Assembly (NCBI GenBank): GCA_011317545.1
Contig: WUJK01000003.1
Coordinates: forward strand, 1,550,001 to 1,614,000
DNA length: 64,000 bases
Source: Coniella vitis
Lineage: Eukaryota > Ascomycota > Sordariomycetes > Diaporthales > Schizoparmaceae
Direction of reading: 5' to 3'
Positions 21,440-33,556 of this stretch are shown in pieces (the first letter of the stretch is position 1; each line of letters starts with the position of its first letter). The position numbers were made by a program, and so were the translations under genes. Under the pieces are notes generated by a model. The model had not been told where the DNA came from. It did not search any database and was given only the letters and a program-made list of their open reading frames with translations.

Positions 21440-24400
21440 ATGGCGCACGATATACGCTCCAGAGCCCTGGAGAAGATCGCTGCGCTTTCTGCCTCCAAGT
21501 CGACGGGTCTCTTCGAGAAGTCCGATCTCGATCGTTTGTGCAAAGCTTCTCCCAGCCATACCCGAGCTAAGAGCAACAGTGTGTCCAATGGCTCTGCCTC
21601 TGTCACATCACAGCCTTTGGGAAGGGTTCCGATGGTCTGTTAGCCCTGCTCCCCGAACCATTACAAGCGCAGACTGACGCTCTGAAGACAATCCGAGAAT
21701 ACGAAGTTTTGTTGGCACTCTGCAAGGCAGCACCGTTGGTGCAAAACGGCCACAACGCCCAGAGACTCACCCGCCAACTAGCCCCTTACCTTCTCGATGC
21801 CCACGCCCAAGAGTTTGCGTCTTCGCCCTTCTTCCGCAAGATCGAGCCATCTCCGACCGAGTCACTTTCATACCACGTCACGTCTGCGCTGCTTTGCCTG
21901 GGCAACCACGAGGGAGAAGTGTACGAAAACGTAGCGGCTAATATCTCGACCTACTTGAACTCATGCGCTCGCGCGACAGAAAATGTCGCACAAGACAGGC
22001 CAGGAGATGATGAAGAAGCAGGGAATGTCGAGGATTCGATACATATTGCGACCATTGCGGTCTCGCTGCTCGGCTTTCTCGAAGCTGCCGCAGCTCAAGC
22101 CGATTTCTGGCGGGCGGGAGGTCGGCTGACTCTCATTCAGCGACTGCAACGATTGATGAGTGAAAATATGTTGGTGGCCATAGAAAAGGCATTCTCTACC
22201 ATTCGAAACTCTCACTCTCAAGATCGCGCTGTAAAGGAGTGGAAGAGAATACTGCGTCGGTACACAGACAGTGGCCGTCCATTGGGTTCTATACTGCTTC
22301 AACAAGGCTTCATGATGTTTGTGGCCTCTTCGACTTCATTGCTCGTTGCTGAGTCAAGCGCATTGAAGAAACACCACGTTCTCGACTTGCTACTTTCCGG
22401 CGAGGGACTTCTCCGACCCGTGACCGCCAGGAGCGGAGACGGCGACACAGGATCTGTGGCGACGTATGCAAAGATCGTTGGCGAACAACTAGCCTTTGTG
22501 GACGCTGACTCCGATTTTATTCAAATGGGCTCTACATCGCAACAAAGGATCGCTTGTGCCATCAAGTCAGCGGGCATAATCAGCTACTTGAACTGCGCCA
22601 GACTTAACGAAGCCGCAGCGGATCCCGAGATCCTAATGGGTTGGCTGGAAGACACAATTACTGACTATTACCAAATGTCTGACGAGACTCTTGCTTCTGT
22701 CGTTCTTCGTGCATTGGCTCTTGTCTGCAGAATATCTCCGGCCTTTGGTGCGCCAGCCAGTCGCCTGATGACCCGGTTCATTGTCAAAGGAGGTGCGAAT
22801 AACCACATTGTCGTAACTGCTGCGCACTGTTTGGCGTTCATTCTCCGCATGCTGTCGACTGACACGGTCATTACCACTCTTTATACGCTTGGTAATGTCC
22901 TCAGCCCTGCAGCCGAACAGAACGGCAGTGCCAAGCATGACTTTGGTATTGAGAGCAGCAGTGACTCCGACATCTACCAGAACAGACAGTCCACAGGTAG
23001 CTCCATTTCCCTGCAGCTCAACGGGGAGGAAGAGAAGTCCAAGGTCTACATGAACGTCATTGACGCTATCTGTGGCATTGCGGCGGCCTGCGATGACGAG
23101 AAAATATCTGCACTGGCACAATCCATTCTCTTGCAAAAGTATGACCGCATCAGTCCCTTGGTTGACGCTAAGATTATTACTGGAGCCGCCGTACTATCTC
23201 TCAGCATCGGTCAACTGGAATTTCGTTCACTTCTCAAGAGCTTTGGGCGCATCTCCTATTTTGCTGTGACGGAAAACAGGACCTCTGTTTTGGAAGCAGT
23301 AAGTCTGCACATTTGACACTGAACCGGTGCAACTTTTCACTGACAACCCTCAAGTTGATCACAGCAAGGAACCACATTTCAGCCAACCTTAGCCGAAACT
23401 CCCCGCTGTATGAGATATACTGGGATCATATGCTTGACAGCATCGTGTCCAAAGGAGATGTCACTCAAGCCAGTCAAACAAAAGATTCTGACATTGAACT
23501 CGCAGCGAAGGAGATTGCACAACTTCTTCAGCCTCTGGCTGTATTCATGTCTACAAATGATCTTGCGACCAAAGACTGGTCTGACGATGACTCTCATGCC
23601 ATGCTTCGCGATGCATGGTTCAACATCGTGGTCCATGGATTTACACCGGCCACGGAGCGAGGCAAGAAATATGCTGACGATCTGCGGGTGATAGCGATTC
23701 ACTCACCACCTTTGGTAGCAGAGCAGCGTGGTGAGCAAGTTGAAAGTGACGTTGAGCTTAACACGGTTCTTCGCCGCGGCTTCAGTTCCGAGCGCGAGTC
23801 AATCCAAAAGAAACACCTGACTGAGTTAGTACCATCCAAGGCATCCGAAATCAAGAGCCTCAGCTATCGCAGGGTCATATTCTTGAGCGCTGCCTATCTC
23901 GTGGAAAGCTTGAGAGCCGAGTCTGGAGATTGCACCAAGGTGCTTTCGTACTTCCTTGAGCCAAGCATGCGGCGAAGTGATGTTAATAGCGTCATGGAAG
24001 GCATCACAGCGGTCGTGGTGGAGAAATATCTCAGAAAGACCTTAAAGGGCGTCAGCAATACCTTTTCTTCGCAGTACGCGGCATCTCAACTGGCGACGAT
24101 CTTCTGCACCTGTTGTCACAGAATAGAGCGTGTGCAACAGGCTGCATATGCATGCGCAGATCGTATCGTTCGCGAAGTACCGTCAGCATTATGCCGCCGG
24201 TCTTCGTTGTTTGCGTTATTGGAGTTGCTCTCTTTGATGTGGTCAAGTTGTCTTGAAGCAGAGACCGACTTGTACGAGCCAAGATCGACATTCACGTCCA
24301 TTCGTGGAAACGTGACCGTCGAACTATCGGACGATTATCAGTTCCGTAAGCACACGCTGAATCGTCTGTACAAAGCCGCTCGAATCTGGGTGACATCAGC

Positions 24401-27400
24401 CATCAACATCGCGCCGGCAGACGTAAAGGGCCTGTTACAGACGCATCTCTCCGAATTCGACGATGAGGGCGCGTATGGACACATTTCACTTGGACGATCC
24501 TTTGCCTTGGAAATGGGCTCCAATATACCAGGCACGGACCACAGACTAACCGCCATCGACCCCGTTGGAGAATGCAGTGTTAATACTGCTTCTGATTTCG
24601 TCGCACAGTACACGACACGTCAGGAGTACCGTTATGCGGAAGCCTTGCCAGATCATAGCCTAGAATGGCTCACGTATATGCGGATAGACAGGAGAGCGAC
24701 ATACTTGCCGGCTTCTGACAATGAAAGAGCCGATGCCGTCACCGCTCTTGCCCATATTGAGGGCCGCATTCTTTCGAAGAAGAACGCGCCCATGAGCGAT
24801 ATTCGCGATATTCTGCGTCGAGCTGCTGCTCTTCTCTGCCGTAGCGAAACTGGAAGCGAGTGCTCCATTGCGCACCACCTCGTTAGTATCCCATTCGCCT
24901 TATTTACGAAGCATTCCATTAAGCTTGGTATCTCGTTGTGGCTGGGAGTGATCAATGAGAATCCCATTTGGGAGTCTCGAATCCTGAATGAGATGGCTCA
25001 ACAATGGGAATTCAGCATCCACAGGAAGCTTGGGCTTTTCAACGTTGCTATCACTTCACCCGATCCCTTCTTTTTGAAGGAAGAATTTGCACCAAGCGAC
25101 CAGAAGGCTCTTACCAAACGCAGACACTTGGTCCATGACTTGCTCTCACCTCACACCTGCTTATTACAATTTCTGGCTAGTCACTTCAACGCCACTCGTC
25201 TGGGCTGCCCAGATACTCAGACCGTCTTTGTAAGGCTTCTCGATGTCACACTGGAAGCATTGAAGAAAGCTACGCCTCATCCACTGGCAAGAGAACTTCG
25301 GCTGCAGCTTGTGCTGTTCGGTCTCAAAGTCCTACGGACCTCCACAACCATAGGTCCGGTATCTCAATGGCGTCTCAAGGACAAGTTGCTATCCGCGGCG
25401 TTGAGCTGGTTCCAAAATGCGCCGAAATGGTCTTTTGGTAGTAACATGCTACAGATTAAGTCGGAGATACGCCTAATCACTGAAGTAATTGTTGCCGTGA
25501 AGGCCGTAGAATACATTGGTGCTCATTCGGTTGGCACATTCCGCTCCTTGCAGGCTCTCCAGTCGAAGGAGCAGCTGTTGCTACTGCTCTTGGAAAGCGA
25601 GCAATCGAGATTGACTGTTTGGGCCAATCCCCTGCATGAACCATCCCCTAGATTACCAACCTTGGTACATTCCGGAAAGGGCTCGCTTGAGGTCAGTCAT
25701 TCCTTACCAATGAAACTCTACTGCTATGATACTAATTAGCGTTAGGCCGCAATTCTTCCATTGGTTCAAACGGCGTGGGGTGAAGAACCGTCGCTTGCCA
25801 TTGAGCTTTGCTCGAGGTTTCAGTCTGCCCGGATACACAAGGAAGTCCGGTCCTTGCTGTTGGCAAGTCCGGAAAAAGCCATTCACGAGCCAGAAGCACT
25901 GCCAATTTTGATCGGTACTTCATTGCCTGCGGATCTCCCCAATCAACTCAAGGTAGGTTGTCATCTCCATATTTCTGGTTCTTTTGGTTGACATGGATAG
26001 TATCTCCTATGTTGGAGCCCCGTCAATCCGATTACAGCCATCACCTATTTTATGCCGGCATTTCAAAACCATCCATTCCTCATTCAATACGCTATGAGGG
26101 CACTCGAAAGTCACTCTGTGGACGTCACATTCTTCTACGTACCTCAAATCGTCCAGACTCTTCGATACGACGCTCTGGGATATGTTGAACGATATATTCT
26201 CGAAACTGCTCAATTCTCGCAGTTATTCGCTCATCAAATCATCTGGAACATGAAGGCCAACTCGTACAAAGACGATGACGCCCAGGTTGTGAGTTACTAT
26301 TTTCGCGCTAGATCGACGGATACTAATTTATTTGCAGCCTGACGACATCAAACCTACGCTGGACAAGGTCATGGAAAGCATGACCAGTAGTTTCGATCCA
26401 GTCGACCGAGAATTCTACGAGCGCGAATTCACATTTTTCGACGAAGTGACTGGCATCTCGGGCAAGCTTAAGCCGTTGATCAAGAAGTCCAAGCCTGAAA
26501 AGGCGCAAAAGATTGAGGAAGAACTTCGCAATATCAAGGTCGAGGTGGGAGTGTACTTGCCCAGTAACCCCGACGGTGTAGTCATCGGCATCGACCGCAA
26601 GTCTGGCAAGCCTCTGCAAAGTCATGCCAAGGCTCCTTTCATGGCAACATTTCGAATCAAGAAAGACAAGGCAGGGATCGAAGAGACTGGAAATATGATT
26701 GAAGAGACGGTAGAAACAGGTGCTGCACCCACCGAGAACACTTATGAGGTCTGGCAATCCGCCATTTTCAAGGTTGGCGATGACTGTCGGCAAGACGTGC
26801 TTGCGTTGCAGATGATTGCGGCCTTCCGCGGCATCTTCCACAGCGTCGGATTGGACGTATATGTCTTTCCTTACCGTGTCACGGCTACGGCACCGGGCTG
26901 TGGTGTCATTGACGTGTTGCCCAACTCTGTCTCTCGAGACATGCTTGGTCGTGAAGCAGTCAACGGCCTCTACGAGTACTTCCTCTCCAAGTACGGTAGC
27001 GAGGATTCGCTGCGTTTCCAACAGGCCCGCAACAACTTCGTCAAATCCATGGCCGCATACTCTCTCATTTCCTTCCTCCTTCAGTTCAAGGATCGTCACA
27101 ACGGCAACATCATGATCGATGATGCGGGCCACATCTTACACATCGACTTTGGCTTCTGCTTTGACATTGCACCGGGTGGCATCAAGTTCGAACGTGCTCC
27201 CTTCAAGCTCACGACAGAAATGGTGGCTGTGATGGGTGGGAGCACGAACCAACAGAGCTTCAAGTGGTTTGAGGAGCTTACTGTCAAGGCATTTCTAGCC
27301 AGTCGCATGCATGTTGAGAAGCTATCACAAATCGTCTTGCTCATGATGGACAGTGGCCTGCCGTGTTTCAAGCCCCAGTCTGTCGAGCACTTCCGTCAGC

Positions 27401-27531
27401 GCTTCGTCCTTGAAAAGACGGAGAGAGAAGCGGCAGACTTTGTCAAGGAATTGATCAGGAGGAGTTACTCTAGCTACTCCACGGGCGTCTATGACCAGTT
27501 CCAACTCATGACGAACGGTATCCCATATTAG
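21440..27531 (+). CDS. STT4: Phosphatidylinositol 4-kinase, type III alpha (STT4)
   Basis: Six exons were modelled: 21440-21578, 21644-23298, 23355-25691, 25746-25952, 26001-26288 and 26338-27531. They give 1939 residues, close to yeast Stt4 (1900). The start MAHDIRSRALEKIAALSA fits the family. Intron 1 (65 nt) uses a GTGTGT donor and is the least certain junction; the other four are strong. The long helical N-terminal part (about 1-1330) forms the scaffold for Ypp1/Efr3. A PIK helical domain follows (about 1330-1550, EPSLAIELCSRF to IIWNMKANS). The catalytic domain has the PI4K signature (AIFKVGDDCRQDVLALQMI), a catalytic loop with DRHNGN near residue 1795 and HIDFGFCFD near 1809. It makes PI4P at the plasma membrane, feeding PI(4,5)P2, actin, cell-wall and sterol-transport pathways. 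It is essential in yeast. Confidence 0.95.
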
Positions 27532-28146
27532 TTTTCTTGCAGGTATTGGTTCGGGATGGCTGTGCAAGTTGTCGTCTCACTGGTGTTGTTCGCTTTTTAC
27601 TTCTGTACACAAGGACATATATCTCTTGCATTTCTCCGATAGATCAAATTTACAGGGCTTCTAAGGTTGTTTCAAAACGTATATATTGTGAAGGCGAGTA
27701 TACATCTCTTCGCTTTGAAATAATACACGTCTGTCCGTGGAACCGTTTCCAAAGCAAGGTGCACTTGTGGACCGCACACAGCTACTATGTACGTCAATCC
27801 AGTCAGCATCAACATTTCTCTTCCACATCCTCTTTGTCTTGGTGCTTTCTAGCAGTTAGACTATTCTTTAAGGGCCTCTGATTACTGAAGACTTTGTCGC
27901 AGTGTACTATGTGGTTCAAGTTTGTAGTCCGCCCGCCTGTTCTAGTGGACGCCTAAGGTCAGTTAAGTCCACGGGTTCACAGGTATATGCAGGTACCCAG
28001 GTACCTATCACTTCAAGTCATCCCGCGGGTGCGGGACCGGGGGCCTTGTCCCCACTGTCTAGGCCGCAATCCGCCTGTGCAACTTTTCGGTTCTTGCCAC
28101 TTCGAACAGTCTTGACAAGTATCACTTCCGGCAATCGAGGGCGGTG
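27532..28146. other. Intergenic region STT4 3' flank / DUS2 promoter
   Basis: A TACTATGTA copy is at about 27783 and a near copy (TACTATGTG) at about 27903. GGTACCCAGGTACC (27992-28005) is a nearly palindromic GTACC pair about 140 bp before the DUS2 start. No gene seen. Confidence 0.5.
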
Positions 28147-29527
28147 ATGTTCTTCCGTGCCCTCAGATCATCCATCATGGCTGAAGCAACTGCGAAACGA
28201 GTGCCCATTCCCCTGAAGGGCGTCGACTACCGGGGCAAGCTTGTCCTTGCGCCCATGGTTCGCACAGGCGAGATGCCTTTGCGACTACTCGCGTTGCACT
28301 ACGGCGCTGACTTGGTATGGGGTCAGTTTTTGTCGCGCCTTCGGATCTTCTAGGACACATATACTGAGATTCATGATCCATCTTTTAGGTCCCGAGACTG
28401 TCGATTATTCCCTGATTGGCACGACACGAGTTGTCAATCCGAGTACCAAAACCGTCGATTTCGTTCGCAATCCCTCCTACTCCCACAGACATACCCCGGT
28501 CAACGCCAGAGAGTCCATCATTTACCGCCTGCATCCTGATCTTGAGGGTCGCAAACATATTTTCCAAATTGGCACCGCAAATCCAGAGCGAGCAGTCGCC
28601 GCGGCGCGGATTATTGCAGCGGATGTTGCTGGAATCGACGTCAATGCCGGTTGCCCAAAGCCTTTTAGCACACACGACGGCATGGGCGCAGCACTGCTCA
28701 AGACACCAGACAAGCTAGTCTCGATATTGGAAGCCTTGGTCACGGAGATCATGCCTGAGTTCCAGATTGGCATCAGTGTCAAGATACGGATTCTAGACAC
28801 GGCCGCTGAGACGGAGGCGCTTGTCCGAAGACTGGTCGCTACAGGGATCACGGCGCTGACGGTGCACTGCCGGACTACGCCCATGAGACCGCGCGAGAGG
28901 GCTATTCGAGGCCAGCTCAAGATGGTTGCAGAAATCTGCCACGAGGCAGGCGTGGCATGCTTGATGAATGGAGATGTCGAAGATCGCGACTCGGCGAACA
29001 AGCTAATTGAAGAATTCGGGGTTGATGGCGCTATGATTGCGACTGCGGCCGAGAAGAACCCGAGTTGTTTTAGAAGTAAGGTTGACGGCGGTCTGGCTTC
29101 CTGGCAAGAGGTTGTTTCAAAGTATATGGAATATGCCATGGACGGCGAAAACAAATACGGCAACACAAAGTACGTGCTGAGCCGCCTTGTGCCGGGGAAG
29201 AAGCCAGCGTATCAGCTATTGCAGACCTGCAAGAGTTATTCTGCCGTTTGTGACACATTGGGGCTGGAGGACTTGGTAGAGCGAGCCAAGGCAGCCGACA
29301 TTGCGGTTGGCATCACGAAAGACCCAAAGGCAAAGCCACAACCAGTAGCCACCATGACGGCAACAGACACAACTGCCAGCGCGACCTCTGGCAGGGAAAA
29401 GAGGAAGAACGACGACATACAAAATACAGGGACGTCAGCCAAGCGACAAAGAGTTGCAGATGAGCCAACGGCGCAGGGCCGCACCGAGATTGAGCCCGGA
29501 CAGCCCGCAGTGGCACTCCCAGCTTGA
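28147..29527 (+). CDS. DUS2: tRNA-dihydrouridine synthase, DUS2 type
   Basis: Exons 28147-28321 and 28389-29527 (67-nt intron, GTCAGT...TTTAG) give 437 residues. It reduces a uridine in the D loop of cytoplasmic tRNAs (position 20 in characterised Dus2/Smm1) using FMN and NADPH. The TIM-barrel begins GKLVLAPMVRTG (FMN contact). The motif NAGCPKPFSTHDGMGAALL (about 143-161) carries the catalytic cysteine. VHCRTTPMRPRERA and MNGDVEDRDSA follow, as in the DUS2 branch. The last ~80 residues are a Lys/Thr-rich tail including a basic cluster near SAKRQRV. A second in-frame ATG at 28177 would remove MFFRALRSSI, a basic amphipathic stretch that could be a mitochondrial presequence, so both forms are possible. 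It lies downstream of STT4 in the same direction. Confidence 0.93.
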
Positions 29528-30305
29528 TGATCATTTAAATACAAAACTTGAGAGAAAGGGCGCAAGTTTGCGCGCCCAAGAGCTTGGGTATCCATCTTCA
29601 TTGTTGGCGTTCGGTTGGAAGGTCAGGCTTAGACAAAGATATCTACGCATCAAGCGCGGGAGGCTCAGTTTAATTTACAGAAGAGACTGCTGCATAATAG
29701 TAGAGTACCTCGGGTTCATAAGAACACATCTTAGCATATAGGGGAATGGTATTTGTGCCGTTACAATCTCGAGATGGTGTTTGCCTAGAAGAGGATAAGT
29801 TGGCATTTTATTATCCTTCCACAAACGTGAATTCGAGAGCCAGACATGCTTCCATTTTATGCTTTGAAGAACATGCAAGCACAATCAAGGATTACATTTC
29901 CTCCAAGCACCATACTTCATCGTTGTGTACAATTTACCTAGCAATAAGTAGGGAAGAAGTGCACTAAAAGAAGCATTTACCGTGTGCGGTACTGTGATTT
30001 TGATGCCGGTTGCAGTACCCAATTTTCACAGTGTGTAAGGCTTAGGAACACTGTCTACTTCGCTTTCAGTCCACGTCTGGCCTGACGTTTGCCATGTACC
30101 TTCTCAAACCCTCAATCAACAACACGTTTACGACAGCTCATGCTTCTCGAAGTTCGAGCGAAACAGCCTAGCGAATGTTTGCTGCCTAACACTTCACCCT
30201 TTTATTTTCCCTCCGCTCGTTTTCCTTAGCCCACAGGCTAAATCCCAGCTTATTGCAATTGGCACACCAAATGACGGAACAGCAATCACAACCTGCTTGC
30301 TCAAC
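29528..30305. other. Intergenic region DUS2 3' flank / PPE1 promoter
   Basis: No open frame of note and no TACTATGTA copy. The sequence is AT-rich with short inverted repeats only. Confidence 0.5.
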
Positions 30306-31641
30306 ATGAGCGATTTGCAAAAGGCTTGGGCCAAGAAGAAGATGGCGCTCAGTGAATCGGAGGTTTTCAATGAGCTGGACGAGGAAGAAGACACTGACTA
30401 CGTTGCTGAGCTGCCTGAAGGGCTGGACGATGATTCCTCTTCCGCCTCATCGGCATCATCAACGGGCACAATTGTGCCAACGCCTAGTAGAAACTTGTTT
30501 GCAAGACCACTAGGGTTCGTCAACTATCATGGCAAAAGTATATACCGTCTATAAAAGAAAACCAGTCACTGAAATCGCTAGGGGAACAGCCCTCCACGAG
30601 GCGGCGGCAGAAACTTGGACCCTATCCCGTGGACAACGTACTTTGAGAGGGAGCTCTTCCTCCCTGGCCCGCCAGGCGACGACGGCAAGTCGCAAATCAT
30701 CCATCATGTCTACCTAACGTCGCCTGTTGACAAGGGTCCGCTGTTTGTGATGCACCATGGAGGCGGCTCGTCTGGTCTATCATTTGCGGTTGTCGGGTCC
30801 GAGATCAGGAAGAAAGTGCCAACGGCCGGTATCCTCTCGTTAGATGCCCGTGGTCACGGGCTGACCGTCACCTCGACTCCGCTCGACTACAGTTTAGAGA
30901 CACTGCGGACCGACCTGCTATCCGTCATCCAGCAGACGCAGGCGCAGATGGCCTGGAAAGAGCTGCCGCCCATCATCCTGGTCGGCCACTCGCTTGGTGG
31001 CGCAATTGTGACCGACCTGGCAAAATCCTACGCACTGGGGAGCTCTTTGTTGGGCTACACGGTCTTGGACGTCGTCGAGGGCTCTGCCATGGACGCCCTC
31101 CAGAGCATGACTACGTACCTGTCTACCCGCCCAACCGGGTTCGCTACAATACAAGCGGGCATTGACTGGCATATACGGTCGAGAACGATCCGACACCCCA
31201 TCTCTGCACGCACCAGCGTCCCTGGCTTGTTGAGTGACATCCCTGGAGGTAGCAGACCCTGGAAATGGAAGACGGATCTAGCTGCCACGGAGCCGTTTTG
31301 GGCGGACTGGTTTGTAGGGCTCAGCAAGAAATTTCTCGAGGCAAAAGGCGGCAAAATGCTTATTCTGGCTGGAACGGACCGGCTCGATACAGAGCTCACT
31401 ATTGGACAGATGCAGGGCAAGTTCGATTCTGGAGCATGATCAACAGGAAACCGGATGGCTAACCAAGCTAGCAGGTAAATACTCCCTGCACATATTCCCA
31501 GAGGCTGGTCACTTTGTTCATGAAGATCGGCCCGAAGAAACAGCAATGGTGCTCGCCGACTTTTATCGGCGTAACGACAGGAGCCAGCTAGTTCTGCCTC
31601 CAAAGGTATCTGAACTACTCGCACAAGGAAAGAGGGTTTGA
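30306..31641 (+). CDS. PPE1: Protein phosphatase methylesterase 1
   Basis: Three exons were modelled: 30306-30514, 30590-31416 and 31475-31641, giving 400 residues. It removes the methyl ester from the C-terminal leucine of PP2A catalytic subunits. The N-terminus MSDLQKAWAKKKM and the linker ending PSRNLFARPL match fungal Ppe1. The alpha/beta-hydrolase core includes PLFVMHHGGGSSGLSF (oxyanion region), VGHSLGG with the nucleophile Ser near 203, LDVVEGSAMDAL with the acid near 230, and PEAGHFVHED with the catalytic His near 357. Intron 1 boundaries are uncertain: the chosen donor is GTTCGT at 30515, and an alternative GTATAT donor is at 30538. Intron 2 (31417-31474) has a GC donor (G|GCAAGT), a CTAAC branch site at 31459-31463 and acceptor GCAG. 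Only this choice restores IGQMQGKYSLHIFPEAGH. Confidence 0.92.
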
Positions 31642-31878
31642 GGCGTCGAACAGCCAGCATGAACGCATGCGGATGTAATCAGTACCCAGTCTGGTTATGG
31701 CTTTGGGCTGTTTCTACCTCATGACATGGGAAAGAGGATAATCAACGAGGCAGCTATTGCATAGATTGGATGTATCACTCCAGTTGACAGATGGCCTCTA
31801 TACAAGGCTGTTATTGGGAGGGTTTGATATACTGAAATCGAAAAGACAGCTGAGGCATTAAATACAAGACAGTCAAGC

Positions 31879-32377
31879 TCAATTATAAGCCATCTGCTCC
31901 TGGTTTTCTCTTATTAGTCGCGCCCGTTCATTCTCTGCATTGGTCTGCTTGTTGACCTCATTATCAGTCAGTCCCTTTTGTTGTCGCAGTTGCTGGCCCA
32001 ACTTGCCAGTCTTGTCCCTGGCAGCCTGGTCCCTTGCCTATTATGCCTCTGACATCAGTTCACGAGCTCCTGAAGACCGTATACTATGCGGCGTAGGCGA
32101 GCAAGGAGACAGAGGGCTAGACTCTGACTTGAGTACGTACCTCTGCTGCACGACGCGCTGCTTCGGCAGGCATCAAAGTGTTCGCAGAGCCTTCAACACC
32201 AGGGCCACCGCTTGCTCCCCCCCCTCCTCCTCCTCCCAGCGTGCGCGGGGGTCCGCCCACCACACGCTTATTGGCTGGGATGGGTGCCGAAGACCGCTGC
32301 TCTGGCGCTGCATCAAGGGTTCTACCTGTCCCAGCAAAGGCGTCGGGTTTTGCCTCCTTGCCGCAGAGGGCACCCAT
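31879..32377 (-). CDS. Small conserved fungal protein with predicted N-myristoylation/palmitoylation site
   Basis: Exons 32377-32141 and 32037-31879 (103-nt intron GTACGT...AATAG) give 131 residues. The start MGALCGKEAK is a good context for myristoylation of Gly2 and acylation of Cys5, so the protein is probably anchored to membranes. The middle is Pro/Ala/Gly-rich with a run of seven glycines. The C-terminal ~60 residues (EAARRAAEARDQAARDKTG, then KLGQQLRQQKGLTDNEVNKQ and NENERARLI-like helix) are charged and predicted helical, probably coiled coil. I do not recognise a characterised homologue; the overall layout resembles small uncharacterised ascomycete proteins. It is convergent with PPE1, 237 bp apart. 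No function is proposed. Confidence 0.7.
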
Positions 32378-33556
32378 GGTGGATAAATGGAGTGGGAAGA
32401 GTTTGACGATGGCAGGGAGCGGGGTGGCTGTATCAAAAGGGGGTGCAATGCAGACGGGGAGAGCAGAGAGAAAGCAGGGACGGCGAGGCGCGAGAGCGGC
32501 AGCGCGATGGTAATACACGTCCAATCAGCGCATGCACTACTGATACGCTGTTCAAGGCAAGAATTCAGCCGCAGAAGGGTCGTCTGCGGGTGAAATGTAG
32601 GCTGCGCGAGACGGTGCACCGGCAGTCGGTGGTGCTCGGAAGTGAGGCTCTGGATCCGCTTGGGAGACGTATCAAGTCCGTCTGCAAGCCGAGGTCGGTA
32701 TTGCAGGAAAGGTTACAGTGCAGTAGGTTGGCAGCGCGCCTCCAGAAACAGAATGAGAATGTCCTCCAAGGGAGAAGGACGCTCAGTGTGGGTGTTGTAC
32801 CAGGGCGGGATATCGATAGCGTGTTGCTGGGGCCCAAAATTGACTGGTGATGACTGCGGCCCCACTTTCCAAGCAAGCGACGCCAAGGTGCATGATACTA
32901 TGTATGTCTACTAGGTGAGGTGTGGAGGTGTGTACTCCGAGGTGTGTACTATGTACATAACTTGTTTGGCTGCGGACGGTCTTCGGACTAAACCCCATTG
33001 CAGGTTATGGGTCTTTGGAGACAGGCTGATTGTCATGCGAATAGTGTCTTAAAGGATATGCTATATTCCTGTTTGTTCAATTAGCAAAGGGAAAGTTCCT
33101 TTGGAATTGTTCAACAGTCTGAAGAGTACGTAGTAAAAGGCACCAAGAAACCAATCAGATGCTTATGTAAAAACCACTGCTGGAACCCTTTGCAATTTGG
33201 GCCAATGGGGCTAGAGACTTAGTCACGCTGTATCCTTGTAATCAAAACTCCATCGACGACATCGCACGGCCATCAAGGTCCTCAAACACCGAGTGCCAAC
33301 CCCCAAAGTGACCAAATTTTGTCCACCTTTTCCGCACGGCCAGGGCCAAGGTTTTGCTTCTTGGTCTGGGTGCCCCTCAGCGAGCAACGCTTGTATCCAG
33401 GAACCAGGAAAATCAGGTCCCAACCTCGTGTCCAGCAACATGGCTCACTCTTGATACGCCGCTCCTGCCGCTCTTTATCCCGGATCTTCTCCCGTTCGAC
33501 ATCCAGTCCAGCAATACCCTCTTCGTCCAGGCATACTGGAGCCCCCGGAGACCCCC
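32378..33556. other. Divergent intergenic region, 1.2 kb
   Basis: It lies between the small acylated protein (-) and the C2H2 regulator (+). It contains TACTATGTA copies at about 32898 and 32946 (the latter TACTATGTACATA). No supportable gene. Confidence 0.5.

Noticed and set aside
21579..21643. Possible frameshift or sequencing error near the STT4 start
   Set aside because: A 65-nt intron with GTGTGT donor and TAG acceptor resolves the frame change exactly, so no error needs to be assumed.
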